DNA from: Euptelea pleiosperma
Taxonomy: Eukaryota > Streptophyta > Magnoliopsida > Ranunculales > Eupteleaceae
Assembly (NCBI GenBank): GCA_035048495.1
Contig: CM068547.1
Coordinates: 6,041,700-6,105,699 of the forward strand
Direction: 5' to 3'
Length of the DNA: 64,000 bases
How positions within the stretch are numbered: the first letter of the stretch is position 1; each line of letters begins with the position of its first letter. The translations under genes and the position numbers were made by a program. The notes below the pieces were generated by a model. It saw nothing but the letters and a program-made list of their open reading frames with translations. It made no database searches and was not told where the DNA came from. Of the stretch, positions 11,206 to 24,129 are shown one piece after another.

Positions 11206-11422
11206 GTTCAGGGCTTCCCTGATCCTTGTGGTCAGGCAAGATTTACTCAGGAGAGTATACCTTCTGGGCATATACCGTGCCTCCTGCAACTCTCTTGGCC
11301 TGGGCTAGGTTTCCGTCATACTCGAAAATTTTGGGGGTATTTATGTAATTGCATATGAAAGTTTAAACTTTAAAGTCTCAAGAAGAAAAAAGAGCGCGCT
11401 TTGTTACACCTCTCCTAAATCA

Positions 11423-11431
11423 GGCGCGAAA
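11423..11431. promoter_or_regulatory. E2F-type site upstream of the hydrolase gene
   Basis: GGCGCGAAA is the reverse complement of TTTCGCGCC, an exact match to the E2F consensus TTTSGCGCS, 68 bp before the start codon. A telo-box-like TAGGGTTT follows at 11457-11464. Both motifs are common in promoters of dividing-cell genes; binding itself is inference. Confidence 0.45.
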
Positions 11432-11498
11432 CCTTCTCCCTCTCTCTGGTTTTTTCTAGGGTTTCAGGAAGCTGATACGTCTTTATTGGGTTTTGGCC

Positions 11499-14400
11499 AT
11501 GGCTTCGTCACCTCCTCCTTCGAAGCGTCCCCGCAAGAATCAGAGAGAAAGCGATTCAACAAACGCTTCTTTTCAGAAAGTCTCGCCACTCGTGGTTTTC
11601 GCTCACGGCGCCGGAGCTCCTTCGACTTCCGAATGGATGATAAGGTCCTCTCTCTCTCTAGTTTAAATTTGATACGAGTTCAAAGGTTCGATTTTTCCCC
11701 AAATATGTCCTCTTTAAGGTTTGTTAGATTGAGTTTAGTCCTAAATTCATTGTTTAAGCTCGTTTAAGATCATTCAAATAATCTGCTCAAATTGAGAATA
11801 AATTAAGGGACTGTTTGGATCGCCAATTTATAAGTAAGATTTCTTTCTGAAAAAAATATAGTTTTTTGGAAAATGAGAAAATCTGGTTGAGATTCCGATT
11901 CATAATTTAGTCTCAGATAGGCTCAGTAAGGAAGCGATAGGTGGAATAGCAGTTCTGGAGTAAAGTTTGTGCGGTTTTTAGTAGTTCTTAGGGCGGGCAG
12001 AATTGTTTATCATGTCTCTGAAAATTCTTTCTTGGAATGTGAGAGGTTTGGGTCGTAGTGAGAAACGAGCAGCAGTCAAGAAGTTAATTTTGCTGCACAA
12101 ACCACATGTTGTAGCTATTCAAGAATCTAAGTTGGCCATCCTCGATAATCATGTAATCAGTCAAGTGTGGAGAGAGAACAACATAGGTTGGTGTGCGGCC
12201 CCCTCTTTGGGAGCTTCAGGGGGGATTCTACTCATGTGGGATACAAATGAGATTGAAGTTTTGGACTCTTTGATAAGGGCTTATTCTGTGTCTACTTTCG
12301 GTAAGGTGAAGGGGTTGCAAAGTGAGTGGATGTTTTCAGGAGTCTATGGGCCGAGTAGTCTAAAGGATAAAAATCATTTTTGGGAGGAATTAGATGACGT
12401 CAGAGGAATGTGGAATGTTGCATGGTGTATTGGAGGAGACTTTAATGAAGTAAACTTGCCATCCGACAAAAAAGGTGGAGCTCCAATGAATCGGGGAATG
12501 CGTAATTTTGGAGCTTTCATCGAAATGAACTTATTGGTAGATTTACCTTTGGTTGGTAACTCATGCACATGGTCAAACTGTCAAGCTGCTCCCAGCTTTA
12601 GTAGGATCGATAGATTCTTGGTTGAGGAGAGGTGGGAAGAGCTGTTTCCTAGGCTAGTTCAAAGTGGTTTGCCCCTGGTCACGTCAGATCACATCCCAAT
12701 TTGTTTGGATTGCGGGGAGTTTGTTCAGAAACCTTCACCATTTAGATTTGAGAATATGTGGTTGAAGCACGAAGGCTTCGTAGAGAAAGTTAGGAACTGG
12801 TGGAAGTCTTTTAAAATCAAAGGCGGAGAGGGATTCGTGATGAGGAGTAAGCTTAAGGAGTTGAAAGTGAAACTGAAGGAATAGAACTTTAATGAATTTG
12901 GGAAGGTTGAAGTGAAAATGAGGCATATCTTGGATCAAATTAGGCATATTGATGTGAAAGAAGAGCAAGGAGAGTTGGAGAGTGACGAGGTCACCTCTAG
13001 GGAAGATCTTAAGAAAGAATTTCAGAAATTGGCCCTTTTGGATGAGATCTGTTGGAAGCAGAAATCTAGGGTAAAATGGTTGAAAGAAGGAGATAATAAC
13101 ACCAAATTTTTTCACAAGATGGCCAACTCTCGAAGGAGAAATAATTTCATCTCCTCCATCAGGATAAAAGATGAGACATTCAAGGACGAAGTCAAAATGA
13201 GGTCCCAGATTGGAGATTTCTATAAGGAGTTGTACTCAGAGCCGTTTCAGTCTAGACCAAAATTGGATGGTCTTGCTTTTGACAGTATCTGTGAGGAGTC
13301 TAGAGTAGGTCTTGAGCGTACCTTCAGTGAGGAGGAGGTTAGATCAGCCATTTTTGAGATGTCTGGTGACAAAGCTCCGGGCCCTGATGGTTTTACAATA
13401 GCCTTCTTTCAGGAATGTTGGGATATAATCAAAGTCGATCTTATGAGAGTGTTCGAGGATCTTCATTCGAGAAATTTTCTTGACTTCGGTTGTAACCAAA
13501 CATTCATTGTCTTGATACCCAAAATTCAAGGGGCAGTGAATATCTCAGACTTCAGACCTATTAGCCTCTTAGGGAGTGTATAAAATCATCGTCAAAGTAT
13601 TAGCATCAATACTTAAGAAAGTAATGAGCGAGATCATTTCAGGAGAGCAAGGGGCTTTTGTGAAAGGTAGACAAATTCTTGACGGAGTGCTTATAGCCAA
13701 TGAGTGTATTGATTCGAGGCGTCGCCTTGGGTTGTCGGGCATCGTTTGTAAGATTGATTTGGAAAAGGCTTATGATCACACAAATTGGGAATTTTAGACT
13801 ATATGTTGGAAAGGATGGGCTTCGAATATAAGTGGAGAGAATGGATGAAGAAGTGTATCAGGTCTCCTTATTTTTCTGTGCTTATTAATGGCTCTCCCAC
13901 TGGGTACTTCAAAGGATCTAGAGGTCTGAGACAGGGGGATCCTTTGTCTCCTTTTTTGTTTATTATGGTTGTTGAGGCTATGGGAAAAATGATTTCGAAA
14001 GGGGTTTTATTAGGAGAATTGTCGGGTTTTAGGGCGGGCTCTAGAGGGGTAGAGATCTCTCACCTACAGTTTGCTGATGACACATTGGTGTTCATGTCTG
14101 GGTCTAGAGAACAAGTGGTGTTCCTTAAATGTCTTTTAAGCTGCTTCGAAATTTGCTCGGGTCTCAAAGTGAACTTTAGGAAGAGCAAAATCATGGGTAT
14201 AGGGGAGGTGGGAGAGTTAGAGGTCTTAGCTAGGATTATGTCGTGTTCTACAGATTCTATTCCCACTTCGTATCTTGGTCTCCCGTTGGGTGCTTCTTAT
14301 AGAGCGAAATCAATTTGGAATCCAGTAATTGAGAGGGTGCATAGGAGACTAGCAAGTTGGAAGGGGAAGTACTTGTCCAAAGGAGGGAAGTTGGTTCTCA

Positions 14401-17400
14401 TTAAAAGTACTCTATCTAGCCTCCCAGTATACTTTCTGTCTCTTTTCTCAATTCCAGTAAGTGTAGAGAGAAGAATTGAACAATTTATGAGGAATTTTCT
14501 CTGGAATGATTTGGACGAATTGAAGCATTATCATTTGGTCAAATGGGCTCAAGTATGTCGACCTAAAAAGGCTGGGGGTTTAGGAATCCGGAAAATTGGC
14601 CTTATGAATGTTGTTTTGTTGGGTAAATGGGTTGGAGATTTGGGAAGGAGAGGAGATCTTTATGGCGTAGAGTGATTTGTGGTCTGTATGGAGAGGCGTC
14701 GGGGGGGTGGATTTCTAAGGGATCTAGGACTCTTTTGGGTGCGGGGTGTGGAAAGGTATCCTTAAGGTCAAGGAGCAGGTTCTAGCAGGTACTAGATTGG
14801 TTCTAGGTGACGGGGCTCGGATTAGGTTCTAGGAGGATACCTGGTTTGGGGATATTTGTTTGAAAGAAGCTTTCCCTCGTTTGTATTCTCTGTCACAACG
14901 GAAAGGTCAGCCTATTGCATCCTTCTAGGTCGGTTCCTCAGCTGATCTTCCATGGGATTTAGATCTCAGGAGACAGCCTTTTGAACAGGAAAGAGAACAG
15001 CTTGAGATTCTGATGGATTGCTTGATAAACTATTCGATCGTAAACACCGAGGAGGATTACTTATTTTGGGTTCACTCGAAATCGGGGTGTTTCTCGGTAA
15101 GCTCCTTCTATGAGTCTATTTGTCCTTCCTCTTCATCACACCATTTCCCCTACCCCAATATTTGGAAAGCCAAAGTTCCATTGAAAATCCGCTTTTTTGC
15201 ATGGGTGACCTCTTTGAACAAGATACTATTGAGAACTTGATTGTTAGAAAGTGGATATTGGTGAACTACTGTGTGATGTGTAAATCTAATGGGGAGAACA
15301 CAGATTATCTTTTGTTGCACTGTAATTTTGCCAGACAGATATGGTCATACTTTCTAGCTCAAGTGGGCATCTTGTGGGTCTTTCCGGAGTCCATTGGAAC
15401 TCTGTTGGGAGGGTGGCCTCATGTCATGACTTCAGCTAGGGGAAAACTCATTTGGAGGATGGTGCCTTTCGTAGTCATTTGGGGCTTATGGTTAGAGAGG
15501 AACAGGAGAGTATTAAAGGAGAGGAAAGATCCTATCAGGAAACACTCATAAGCATCAAAGCGTTTCTATTCAGCTGGGGTAGCACTTCTTCAGAGATGAG
15601 AAACATTTTTTTCGGGGACATGGTGTTTAGATTTGATTCAGTCATGGCGTATCATTAGTGGGATTGTTTTTTTGTCTTGTTGTAGTTTCTTTTGCTTTTG
15701 TTTTTTGTCTCTATTGTTTTTTTGAGATCTTCTCGATCTCCTTCTAATATATTCTTTTGGACTTATCAAAAAAAAAAAAAAGAATAGTGTTTGATTGACT
15801 TCTGAAAATGTCTTTTTCAAAAAAATGTGCTTTAGAAATAATTATGCAAACACCTCTAAGCCTTCGAGACTTTGAACAATAAGGATAAATTAAGCCTAAT
15901 TCTGCTAACTAGGAGACTTAGTCGGACTCTACCTGAAACTAAACTAAAATTGTTAGTTAGGGAACTATGGTTTTTACTTCTGTGTTTATGAAACTATGAA
16001 TTGTAATATCAATATGGGTGTCAATGGGTACCTGATACCCGGTATATCCCACCTAATTATTTGGATTTGGTTCCATTTTTAGACCCGATTAATAACTGGG
16101 TAGGGTTTGGGTACCCCAGTAGGTAAATCTTCCATTTGTTACCTGGACCATAGTTGCCAGAAGGGGACACATGTGTGAGAAACGATACATGAAACATAAA
16201 CGGGAAATGGGATACAATTAGGAAATGACTAATTGACTATAGAAACATACAAGGAAACGACGATAGACATACCATGGAAAAACGTTAGGTACTTAGGTAC
16301 CCGTTGATTAGGTTGGATTTTGGTATGCAAGTCCATCTAGGATGGGCCAAACATCCATATGGTCAGTGGTCTCTGAGTGTGCCACGTGGCTCATACTGTG
16401 ATCCGCGTCATCAAGAAAATCCCGATATTTCACCACAGACGTGTGTCTTCGTTATAAAATAAAAATAAATTAATAATTAGAATATTCAGCTGAGTCCTTG
16501 AATCCTATTTTTTGGGGTTTGCCAATTCTGACACCTCGTATCAGTGTTAGATTCCGACACACGTGTCCGCATCCATGCAACACAGCTCACACGTTCCTTC
16601 CACTAGTGAACTTCAAAATGGCGAGGTTAAGATCAATGGAACAAAAGTTTGCTACTTAACGAAACTTTTTTTTGTGTGTGAAAAGGTGTTAATTTCCTCC
16701 AAGTTGGTCTTAGAAAGTTTATCAGAGAAATTCAATATTTAGTTCACTGAGGAAATGCTAGAAGATGCAGAGGTCAAAGTTGAATTAATAGATCTAGCTC
16801 GTCAACAACAAACTTTCAACCCCACGACATGAAGAATTTGCTTAATTATCTAGAGGAGCACTTGCATATGTTTCAACAGAGTATGAAATAGTTCAGGCAG
16901 AGGCAGTTGGTTCACAAAATGAGAAAAATTAAGGTTTAGAAGCAGTCGACTCTAAGAACATTGAATACGATAGTGAAGAGTTCCCTAAACTTTAATCCAA
17001 TGAGTATGCTTATTCTATGTGAGGACTTCTTTATTCAGCAAATGCATAATCAAAAGAGAATATTAAGAAACCAGCATTATGTTATGTTTTTCTTCTTTAT
17101 TTGAAACCTTTTAAGAATCACACAAGTAAACCATATCTAGAGTTGAATCTCCTTTTCTTCTACCTTTGTTAATTTTGACATGTTTGATGTTGAAAATGCT
17201 AATGAAGAAGTAGATCAATAGATGCTGCTATCGAACTAAAAATTGGAATTTTCTACAGATGGAAGGAAATGCTCGGCAAGGCATTGCATGCTGTCGAAGT
17301 AGTTACCTTTGATTATCCCTGTGAGTCTATCTACTAACCAATGTTTTGTTTGGTTTCTTACTGTATCAGATCTTGAGTTATGTTAAACTGTATTGCAATC

Positions 17401-19898
17401 ATGGGCTTTTTTTGAAGGTTTTGTGTCGTTAGGATTGTGTAAGATTCTTCCGTGAAATTTTAGCTTCAAAGTTAGTGTCTGTCTTGCAATTTATGCGTGT
17501 TCCAGAGTATTCTAGCTTAAAAGACTTGCTTTTTGGAGGAAAAAAAAATCAAAACTACATTAAAAATGATTCATTGGTAGATGAGGTTAGATTGCTATAG
17601 AATTCGTTCGATATTGAAGAGTGGTTAAGATTATAGAGATTGTGGATTTACTGGGATTTACTCTTGGCAGACCTCTCTGGTGGAAAACGAAGGGCTCCTC
17701 CTAAGGCAGAAAAATTAGTTGAGTATCACTCAGATATTGTCAAAGCGTCTGTTGAGAAATATCCCGGTCATCCACTGATTTTGGTGGGGAAGTCCATGGG
17801 CTCAAGGTAATGGTCAGTAGATTGTCTTCCTGCTAAAGCACTGACGTCTTTTGCAATTTGTGTGCTTATACAATGTCAATATCCTGGTTTTGTACAGAGT
17901 CAGTTGCATGGTAGCGAGAGAGGAAAACATCGATGTTTCAGCCATAGTTTGTTTGGGTTACCCACTAAAGGTTATGTTATTAGTTATACGTTGGTTCATT
18001 TTAATTTGATACCATGCATCCTATACTTTAATTATTCCAGGATTTGGCTTCTATCCGCGTCAAATGCTTCTTCCTCTTCTTTTTCTCTTTCCTTTTTGAC
18101 AGTAAGGCTACTATTCACCATCTTTTTGAAGATTTATGAACATTTTACTTTAGTTTGTACATAATAAACTATAATATAAAACACAGCTCGTAATTTGTAT
18201 ATCGGGAGAAGAAAGATGAGAAATCATGAGCTTACGATATCACATTAGTTCAAGGTTTTACAATTTCTATACTGACCGTTGATGTAGAAGTTCCAGAAGA
18301 TGAAATTCAGGGTGGAAATGATATCTGGGTTTGTTGGAGTAGCTGTGGTTCTTTTTTCTGGAATGGTTGGTTTAGCCAGTCCAGTTAAGCTTGACATTAC
18401 CTATTTTATTAGAGAGCAAGATAATAGCAAGACAGATTATTATGTAAATAATGTATTAGGTTATAATCATAACTCATATCTTTTGACATTTGCATATGTG
18501 AGTTGACATTCTTATCTCCTAGTCTTAATTCTGTTGGTGGGCCAAATGGAGATCATGTTGGACAATACCATACAGTGAGTTTTCATGATGATCATCATCA
18601 CTAAAAGTCAGTCCATTCTAAATTCCTAACCATATAAAAAATTGACCTGAAGTAACAGTTTAATTGGACGGTTCAGGTTTTTCAGTTTAGTTGGATTCTT
18701 TCTACATGGCAAAGCTCCCGTGTTGGACTGCGACATAGTACAGATTCTGGTGTGACGCTTCCAAATTCTGTTCGGTTTTTCTTTCCCTACTCACAAGATA
18801 CTAATTAATAATTGTTATAAGTTATGAGTTCTACTTTTTATAATTGAAGTTTTCTATGCAACAAATGTAACAGTACATATACGTATTCTTTTGTTTATAA
18901 ATATATGATACAAATCATTAGATTTCTATCACGTTGTCCACTATTATCCTCATTATTATATTGAAAACATTTACTTTGTTTCATATTACAAAGTATACTG
19001 CCGAGTGTACGAATCGTATTTTCAATGTTCGCTGGATTGGAGACTCCGCATCCATGTCAGACTCTGACACACGTACCTTCGTACCCCTATCAATGCAACA
19101 TAGATTAGTAGTTTTACAATGTAATCAGCTTATTCTTCAATTCTCATTTCCCATGGTGATCATATTCTGATGAGGGAGGTGTGCTTCAGGGATATAATTT
19201 CCAAGTACACTTGTCCTAGGCCCAACCACTATCCATTCGTTTCTATAATTACTGAGACTGGTGGGTCTCACTGATGTTTACGTCCGAATGTGCGCCATGT
19301 TCTACTCCACAGCGAGAGAGGACTACCTCCTGCCTTCATTCTTTTTTATAGTTTTGCTGAAATTTGTGAACTGTATGAACTCGGCAAACCCAAAAAAATT
19401 AGCAACATGGTTGATTTGATTTTTCGGTTGACGCATTGAGCTATCAACCATCCAAGAGATTGTTGGAGCGTGATCTCATGAACGCGACCTTTTTCTAATA
19501 AAATGCTTGTATTCATCTGGGTGTATTTCATTTCAGGGCATGAACGGAGCAGTACGAGATGAGATTCTGTTGCAACTTACAGTCCCCATAATGTTTGTAC
19601 AGGTTAAAAGCACTAAAACATGAGTCCCATTTTCTCTTCCCTTCCAGGTCTCATTCTAACAAGAGTTCCAATTTGTCCACAGGGTGGCAAAGATGGTCTC
19701 TGTCCTCTGGATAAACTGGCTGCCGTTCGCAAGAAGATGAAATCCATCAATGAGTTGCATGTGATCGAATGTGGAGATCACTCCTTCAAGATTGCAAAGA
19801 AGCACCTTCAACTGAATGGATCAACCCAAGACGAAGCTGAAGATCAAGCTGTTAAGGCCATTACAGAGTTCACCACTAAATCTCTTGGAGGAACCTGA
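11499..19898 (+). CDS. Alpha/beta hydrolase, TEX30/KANSL3-like family (232 aa, six exons)
   Basis: Exons: 11499-11644, 17259-17320, 17671-17806, 17898-17970, 19537-19602, 19683-19898; all junctions are GT-AG and the frame is kept, giving 232 residues. A basic 25-residue N-terminus precedes the fold. Strand [11 protein letters not shown] forms the oxyanion region, GKSMGS carries the nucleophile Ser111, GGKDGLC supplies Asp165 and GDHSF supplies His194, so the triad is complete. The [11 protein letters not shown] segment is typical of this family. Relatives include animal TEX30 and the hydrolase part of KANSL3; plant members are small proteins without a proven substrate, so the reaction is not assigned. 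Intron 1 (5.6 kb) hosts a same-strand LINE, intron 4 is 1.6 kb. The gene ends 499 bp from the convergent membrane-protein gene. Confidence 0.9.
11990..15781 (+). mobile_element. L1-type LINE, 5'-truncated and decayed, in intron 1 of the hydrolase gene
   Basis: Fragments of one ORF2 run in order along the plus strand: endonuclease, reverse transcriptase, zf-RVT, then a 3' tail ending in poly(A) at 15768-15781. No ORF1 is visible, so the 5' end is truncated and the left border is approximate. The tail motif GAGATCTTCTCGATCTC just before the poly(A) recurs at 61607. I could not find a convincing target duplication. Confidence 0.85.
12012..15550 (+). pseudogene. LINE ORF2 (endonuclease, reverse transcriptase, zf-RVT), broken
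   Basis: The ATG at 12012 opens an EEP endonuclease ([25 protein letters not shown]). A TAG interrupts at 12882. The frame continues at 12912 with the linker and the RT ([19 protein letters not shown]); it shifts near 13576 where two bases appear lost, and again near 13790 where one base appears lost. The RT core follows ([29 protein letters not shown]). Another shift occurs near 14640, and stops accumulate before the zf-RVT part (about 15160-15330, with C-x2-C and H-C residues). The product cannot be active; the EN and RT motifs are still clear, so the insertion is of moderate age. Confidence 0.85.
16290..16400. repeat. G-box foldback element, right arm only
   Basis: GTTGGATTTTGGTATGCAAG, CCATCTAGGATGGGCCAAAC, CATCCATATGGTCAGTGGTC and GTGCCACGTGGCTCAT in order. 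The CACGTG core is intact. The left arm is missing. Confidence 0.6.
16640..17240 (+). pseudogene. Possible decayed coding fragment in hydrolase intron 1
   Basis: Runs of codon-like sequence (for example [15 protein letters not shown] and, after a stop, [12 protein letters not shown]) are interrupted by several stops. I do not recognise the family. It may be an old gag-like remnant; it may also be chance. Confidence 0.2.
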
Positions 19899-20397
19899 CA
19901 TCTTTCTTGTGATTATGCAACATGATTTTAATATCAGGGTATACTAATTTTGTTCCTTTTTGTGTTGTGTTCCATGTTTAGTTTTTTGTAAATTCTGTTC
20001 CTTTTCTTGTATGTAACTTGTAAGTGAACTCTTTATTTATAAAATAGCTATGAACATTTTCTTTTTATCAGTACCGATAATAAAAAAAAAGCTCATTTGC
20101 CGATCTTGACAAACGAGAGTATCTTATGATAGGAAATGAGTTTATTGATAAACTTAGATAATTAATCTAATCTTAATTGATACTTATCAACTTTGGTAAA
20201 GATACAGTGCATCTCTTGAGCTCAGAAACTGCACCTAAGCTTTTAGTTAGTGAGTTCATTCTTCAAAATCCAATCGAAGAAAAACAAGGTCTGATGAAAC
20301 TGGCCCTAAAGAGAGAATATTATTCAGAAGAAAGAAGATATCTCTAGCATGTACAAGGCAATTAGTTAAACAACGAAGATCATCACCATCTCATGCT
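19899..20397. other. Convergent intergenic region
   Basis: Shared 3' flank of the hydrolase (+) and the membrane-protein gene (-). A/T-rich with AATAAA-like words near 20080. No further feature. Confidence 0.5.
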
Positions 20398-23300
20398 TCA
20401 GGATTGACCAACAAGGACATCCTTATAGGGAGTGGGAACAGGAACTGGTCTTGCTTCCTCTTTCTGCTTCTTTCTTCTCCTCTGCTCTTCTAATATCAGT
20501 GGAACTTGGCCTTCTCTCACTAGAATAAGTCGCTCCTGTGCCCCACCGTGCAGTTTTTCGAGCCTGACTCCATCCATTTGCTGCATCTTGAATACCTTCA
20601 CCACATTCATCAATCCCCCAATCAAGAATAGTAAGCTCCCAACTATCCCCATCCAAACCCAAGTCCTCCCCTGCATATAAAATGAAGATAACATTCAAAT
20701 ATCATTACATCTCTCTCAAAAAAATTCACCTAGTTACTAACTAAAAACCTAATTAGTATCTGCAGTCCCACCACGGTTCGACTATGATCTAGATTCCCCG
20801 TCTATATTCATTTGATCGAACCAGGTTGTCTTTATTAAATAAGTTCTTATATAGAAAAAAGAAGAAATATTCAATAATAATGGAAATTTTGAAGAAAATT
20901 AGAAGTTACAAAAATTAAAAATAGGTAAATCTGAGAATTATTTGTAACTATATACCTGCGTCCATCTTCTGGTGTAAAGATAAATGGATAATAAGGATAT
21001 ATATTGAAAGCAGTTCATTAATGGGTCTGCAACCAAATTTTTACATTTGGTTTCATTTCACTAACTAATCTCTTCAATCTTAACAACAAAAACACCATAT
21101 ATGTTTTCTTCAAAAAATTTAAAACCAGTTCTCAAAAACGACGGTCCATTCAATTTTATGGTTCAACCGTCGAGTTAAAGAAACACCTACTTATTATTAC
21201 CAGCCAGGGTTCATTTTTTCTTTTCCTTCGGAACCATTTTCACATCAAGCTAGCTAGCAAAGAGTTCCCGATTTCAGGCATTTTTTAAATACGATTTACC
21301 AGTTTTGAGGAATCGGACCGAAAAATAGGGTCCAGTAATTTTCAAAACATTGCCAAACACTTCTAAGTCAGATGCATAGACCTTAGATTAAACAAGTAGC
21401 ACACATGTGGATGAGTTGGGCCCAATCCAGCATACTTGCCACATATAAAGTGTAGCCGGGCATGCAGGACTCCCCTAATATGACCATATGATATGGGAGG
21501 ATATTCACAATAACTTACCAATAAGCTCAAGCCATGGTGGATAAACTGATATTGGTCCCGGCTATTGAAAATTGCACCCACCAAGAACAACAAGCTCCCC
21601 ATCAAGAACGGAATATGTACACTCTCTTGCAAAATTTGAACATGACCATCAGCTCTCTCATAAATTTGGCATGCATTGTGAATCGATCCAATGACCCATA
21701 AAATTGGGCCTGCAATAAGCATGTTCAAAGCATACTTTTCCGATCTAAAATAGTAATGCCCTTTCTCTGCCTGCAAATTCATCACAATAGATACCTATGG
21801 TAAGAGCAGTTTTCAAAGGTAATAATCATTTTTAAGGAACAAAAGGTCTATTTGGTTACCAGACATGGATTTGGAATTGAAAATAGAGATAGAGAGGGCC
21901 GGATTGGGATCAGCCACGAAACTGATACTTGAACCATGGGTATTGCTCGATAAAATGTCTCGTTCCAAAACGAAATTCAAAAATTTATAAGTTTAACCTC
22001 AAAAACTTGTAAAAATAGGTCCTGCCGAGCACATATATTAAAAAGAAGAATTCTAGAAATTACAAACCCAAATCCTGGCTCAATTCTTGTTTACCAAAGA
22101 GACTTGTAAAACAAAGTTCGCTCAATAATAAAAAAAAAAAAAAGGAAAAAGAATCCACCGTGGTACATTCGAAAAGACCCTGGAGAAAGACAATTAGATT
22201 GCCGAAAGTATAAACAAATAATCATCTTCAGTGCATTTTAGAGGGACCGAAATATTAAGAAGCCACGGATGGTGGATTTGAGAATCATATTAAGCTAATG
22301 AGGCTGAACTGAACTACCAAATTAGAATATTAAAATGTATCCATCCAATATGGTGGTTAATCTATATTTCTATTGACAAAGGAAAACTCTCAAGCTTGTA
22401 GGACCTAAATCAATTGACGAATGGCGAAAATTAGGTTCCAAGTGGGTGCATTTTAGAGAAATTCATTGGTTAAAAAGACCAATTAATTTGACAAGTGTAA
22501 GATTATCAACATGGTGCATTTTAGAGTAGTCATTCATCTTGTTTTGTCTAAATGATTTATCTATAAGACCTGTTTGGAAATCTCATGTTTTCAGGACCTA
22601 GCCATGTATTTGCCTGGAAGAACCAGTTCAATGTTTTAACTACTTTTCTAAAGACAACTCTGGCCTTCAAGGATAAAATCTACAGAAGCGGCAGGGCCAT
22701 CTTAATACAAGTTGAGGCCTTAGGTGAAAACTCTAAATGGGGCCTTTTTTTTTTCCAGAAATACCTGTAAATCTAAGTAAGATGTCCCTTGAAAAATGTG
22801 TTATTTCAATGTTTTCAAAAAAAGTATTTTATAAATTAAAAACATGTTTTTGAAAGAGAATTCAATGGTGGGTACAATTTTTGCATACTTTTAAGTCTGC
22901 AAACAATTGCAGACTAGGTTTGTCTGGCTGTAGCATACTTGCAAATGGACAGGTGGGGCCTTTTCATAAAAAAATATTAAACACGCTAGTAAATTTCCGA
23001 ATTTGGGGGCCTTACCTGTCGGGGGCCTTAGGCAACCGCCTCATCTGCCTAATGGTCAAGCCGGGAAGCGGGGCCAAAAAAGCATGTCCCATCGACTTGG
23101 GCGGGCTCAACCTGAGTCCGACAGTTTGAACCCGATGTTAGGTTTGGGTTGGGTTAGTCTTTTCCGAACTTCGGCTGGGTGCTGGAAATTGGATTGGGCT
23201 AGGGTTTAGGCTCGGCCCAACCCGAACCCGACATACAAACTACATATATTGGGCCGAACCTGACATACAAACTACATATATGTATTAGTACACTGACAAA

Positions 23301-23816
23301 CATCCCCATAAGTCAATAATTAAAATAAAGCCAAAATTAACTGCCACCATTACCAATAGTGATTATAGTGTCTACGTGGTGCATTTTAGCAGGGCCCCTA
23401 AAGGCACAATTGAATCCATGGAAGAGAAACCCATATCTGAAAATCAAACAACATACCTCAATGAAAAAGAAGAGAATGCCTAAGAAGAAAAGGATCGTCC
23501 CCAAGGCCTGCATGAGTGGAACCGCAAACTCCACCAGTGCAAGCTGCAAATCAAATCCCATCAACTGCACCCGATATTCGATCCCTGCCATATGAGCAAA
23601 CAGATCGTGCAGGTTCACCACTGTTATAAGTGCTAGAGCTATAAGCAGGACGACAAGACCCGATTTAGCGCTTCGGTCAGACATCTGAGACACAAACCCA
23701 CTAATAAGAAGAATTGTGGCAAATACATATAGCCCAGCATTTACATACTCCAGTCGGTTTCGGGCCAGCCGTGGACCGTATAATCTGATCTCTCGTGCCG
23801 ATGCAAGCTTCACCAT
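20398..23816 (-). CDS. Plant multi-pass membrane protein of unknown function (294 aa)
   Basis: Three exons on the minus strand: 23457-23816, 21519-21770, 20398-20670, all GT-AG and phase 0, giving 294 residues. The N-terminus (MVKLASAREIRLYGPR) is basic and has no cleavable signal. Hydrophobic segments lie near residues 24-44, 52-69, 92-119, 134-151, 171-190 and 209-227. The C-terminal ~65 residues are charged (QRRRKKQKEE) and probably cytosolic. The repeated pattern of a helix followed by G-S-(L/I)-(L/H) in exons 2 and 3 recalls YrhK-type membrane domains, but that is only a resemblance. Proteins of this shape are conserved in plants without assigned function. Intron 1 is 1.7 kb, intron 2 is 0.85 kb. 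Confidence 0.85.
23090..23260. repeat. hAT-like arm (GGGCGGGCTCAAC family) in membrane-protein intron 1
   Basis: CTTGGGCGGGCTCAACCTGA and TCGGCCCAACCCGAACCCGA match the terminal region of the 44451-45183 element. The family end (TAGGGCTGCAAC) is missing, so the copy is truncated. Confidence 0.45.
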
Positions 23817-24129
23817 AGTGAAATTTCGGATTCAAACGTTGAAAATTACCGGTTTTACGAAATACCCAGATGGATTCTTCTTCTGGGTATGGACGGAATT
23901 GCTGGAAATCGAACGGAGATAACCAGAAATGTACCAAGATCTGAAGAACTGTGAGAGAGAGAGAGAAAACTGAGAAGTTTTGCATAAATAGCGCAGCTAA
24001 CGGTTGGAATCAGATACGTGTCTTCATGCATGGGTTCCATGAAATATTTAAATCCCAAGTCATGTTTAGATTGGAGAACGTGGCCATATTCTTCTGCCCA
24101 CTTGTCGTTAGGCCCACAAAATAGGACTG

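Noticed and set aside
12735..13115. Minus-strand 126-residue open frame
   Set aside because: It is antisense to the LINE endonuclease/linker region.
18300..18506. Plus-strand frame starting [19 protein letters not shown]
   Set aside because: It looks like a signal peptide, but it lies inside hydrolase intron 4, ends quickly and has no domain or splice partner.
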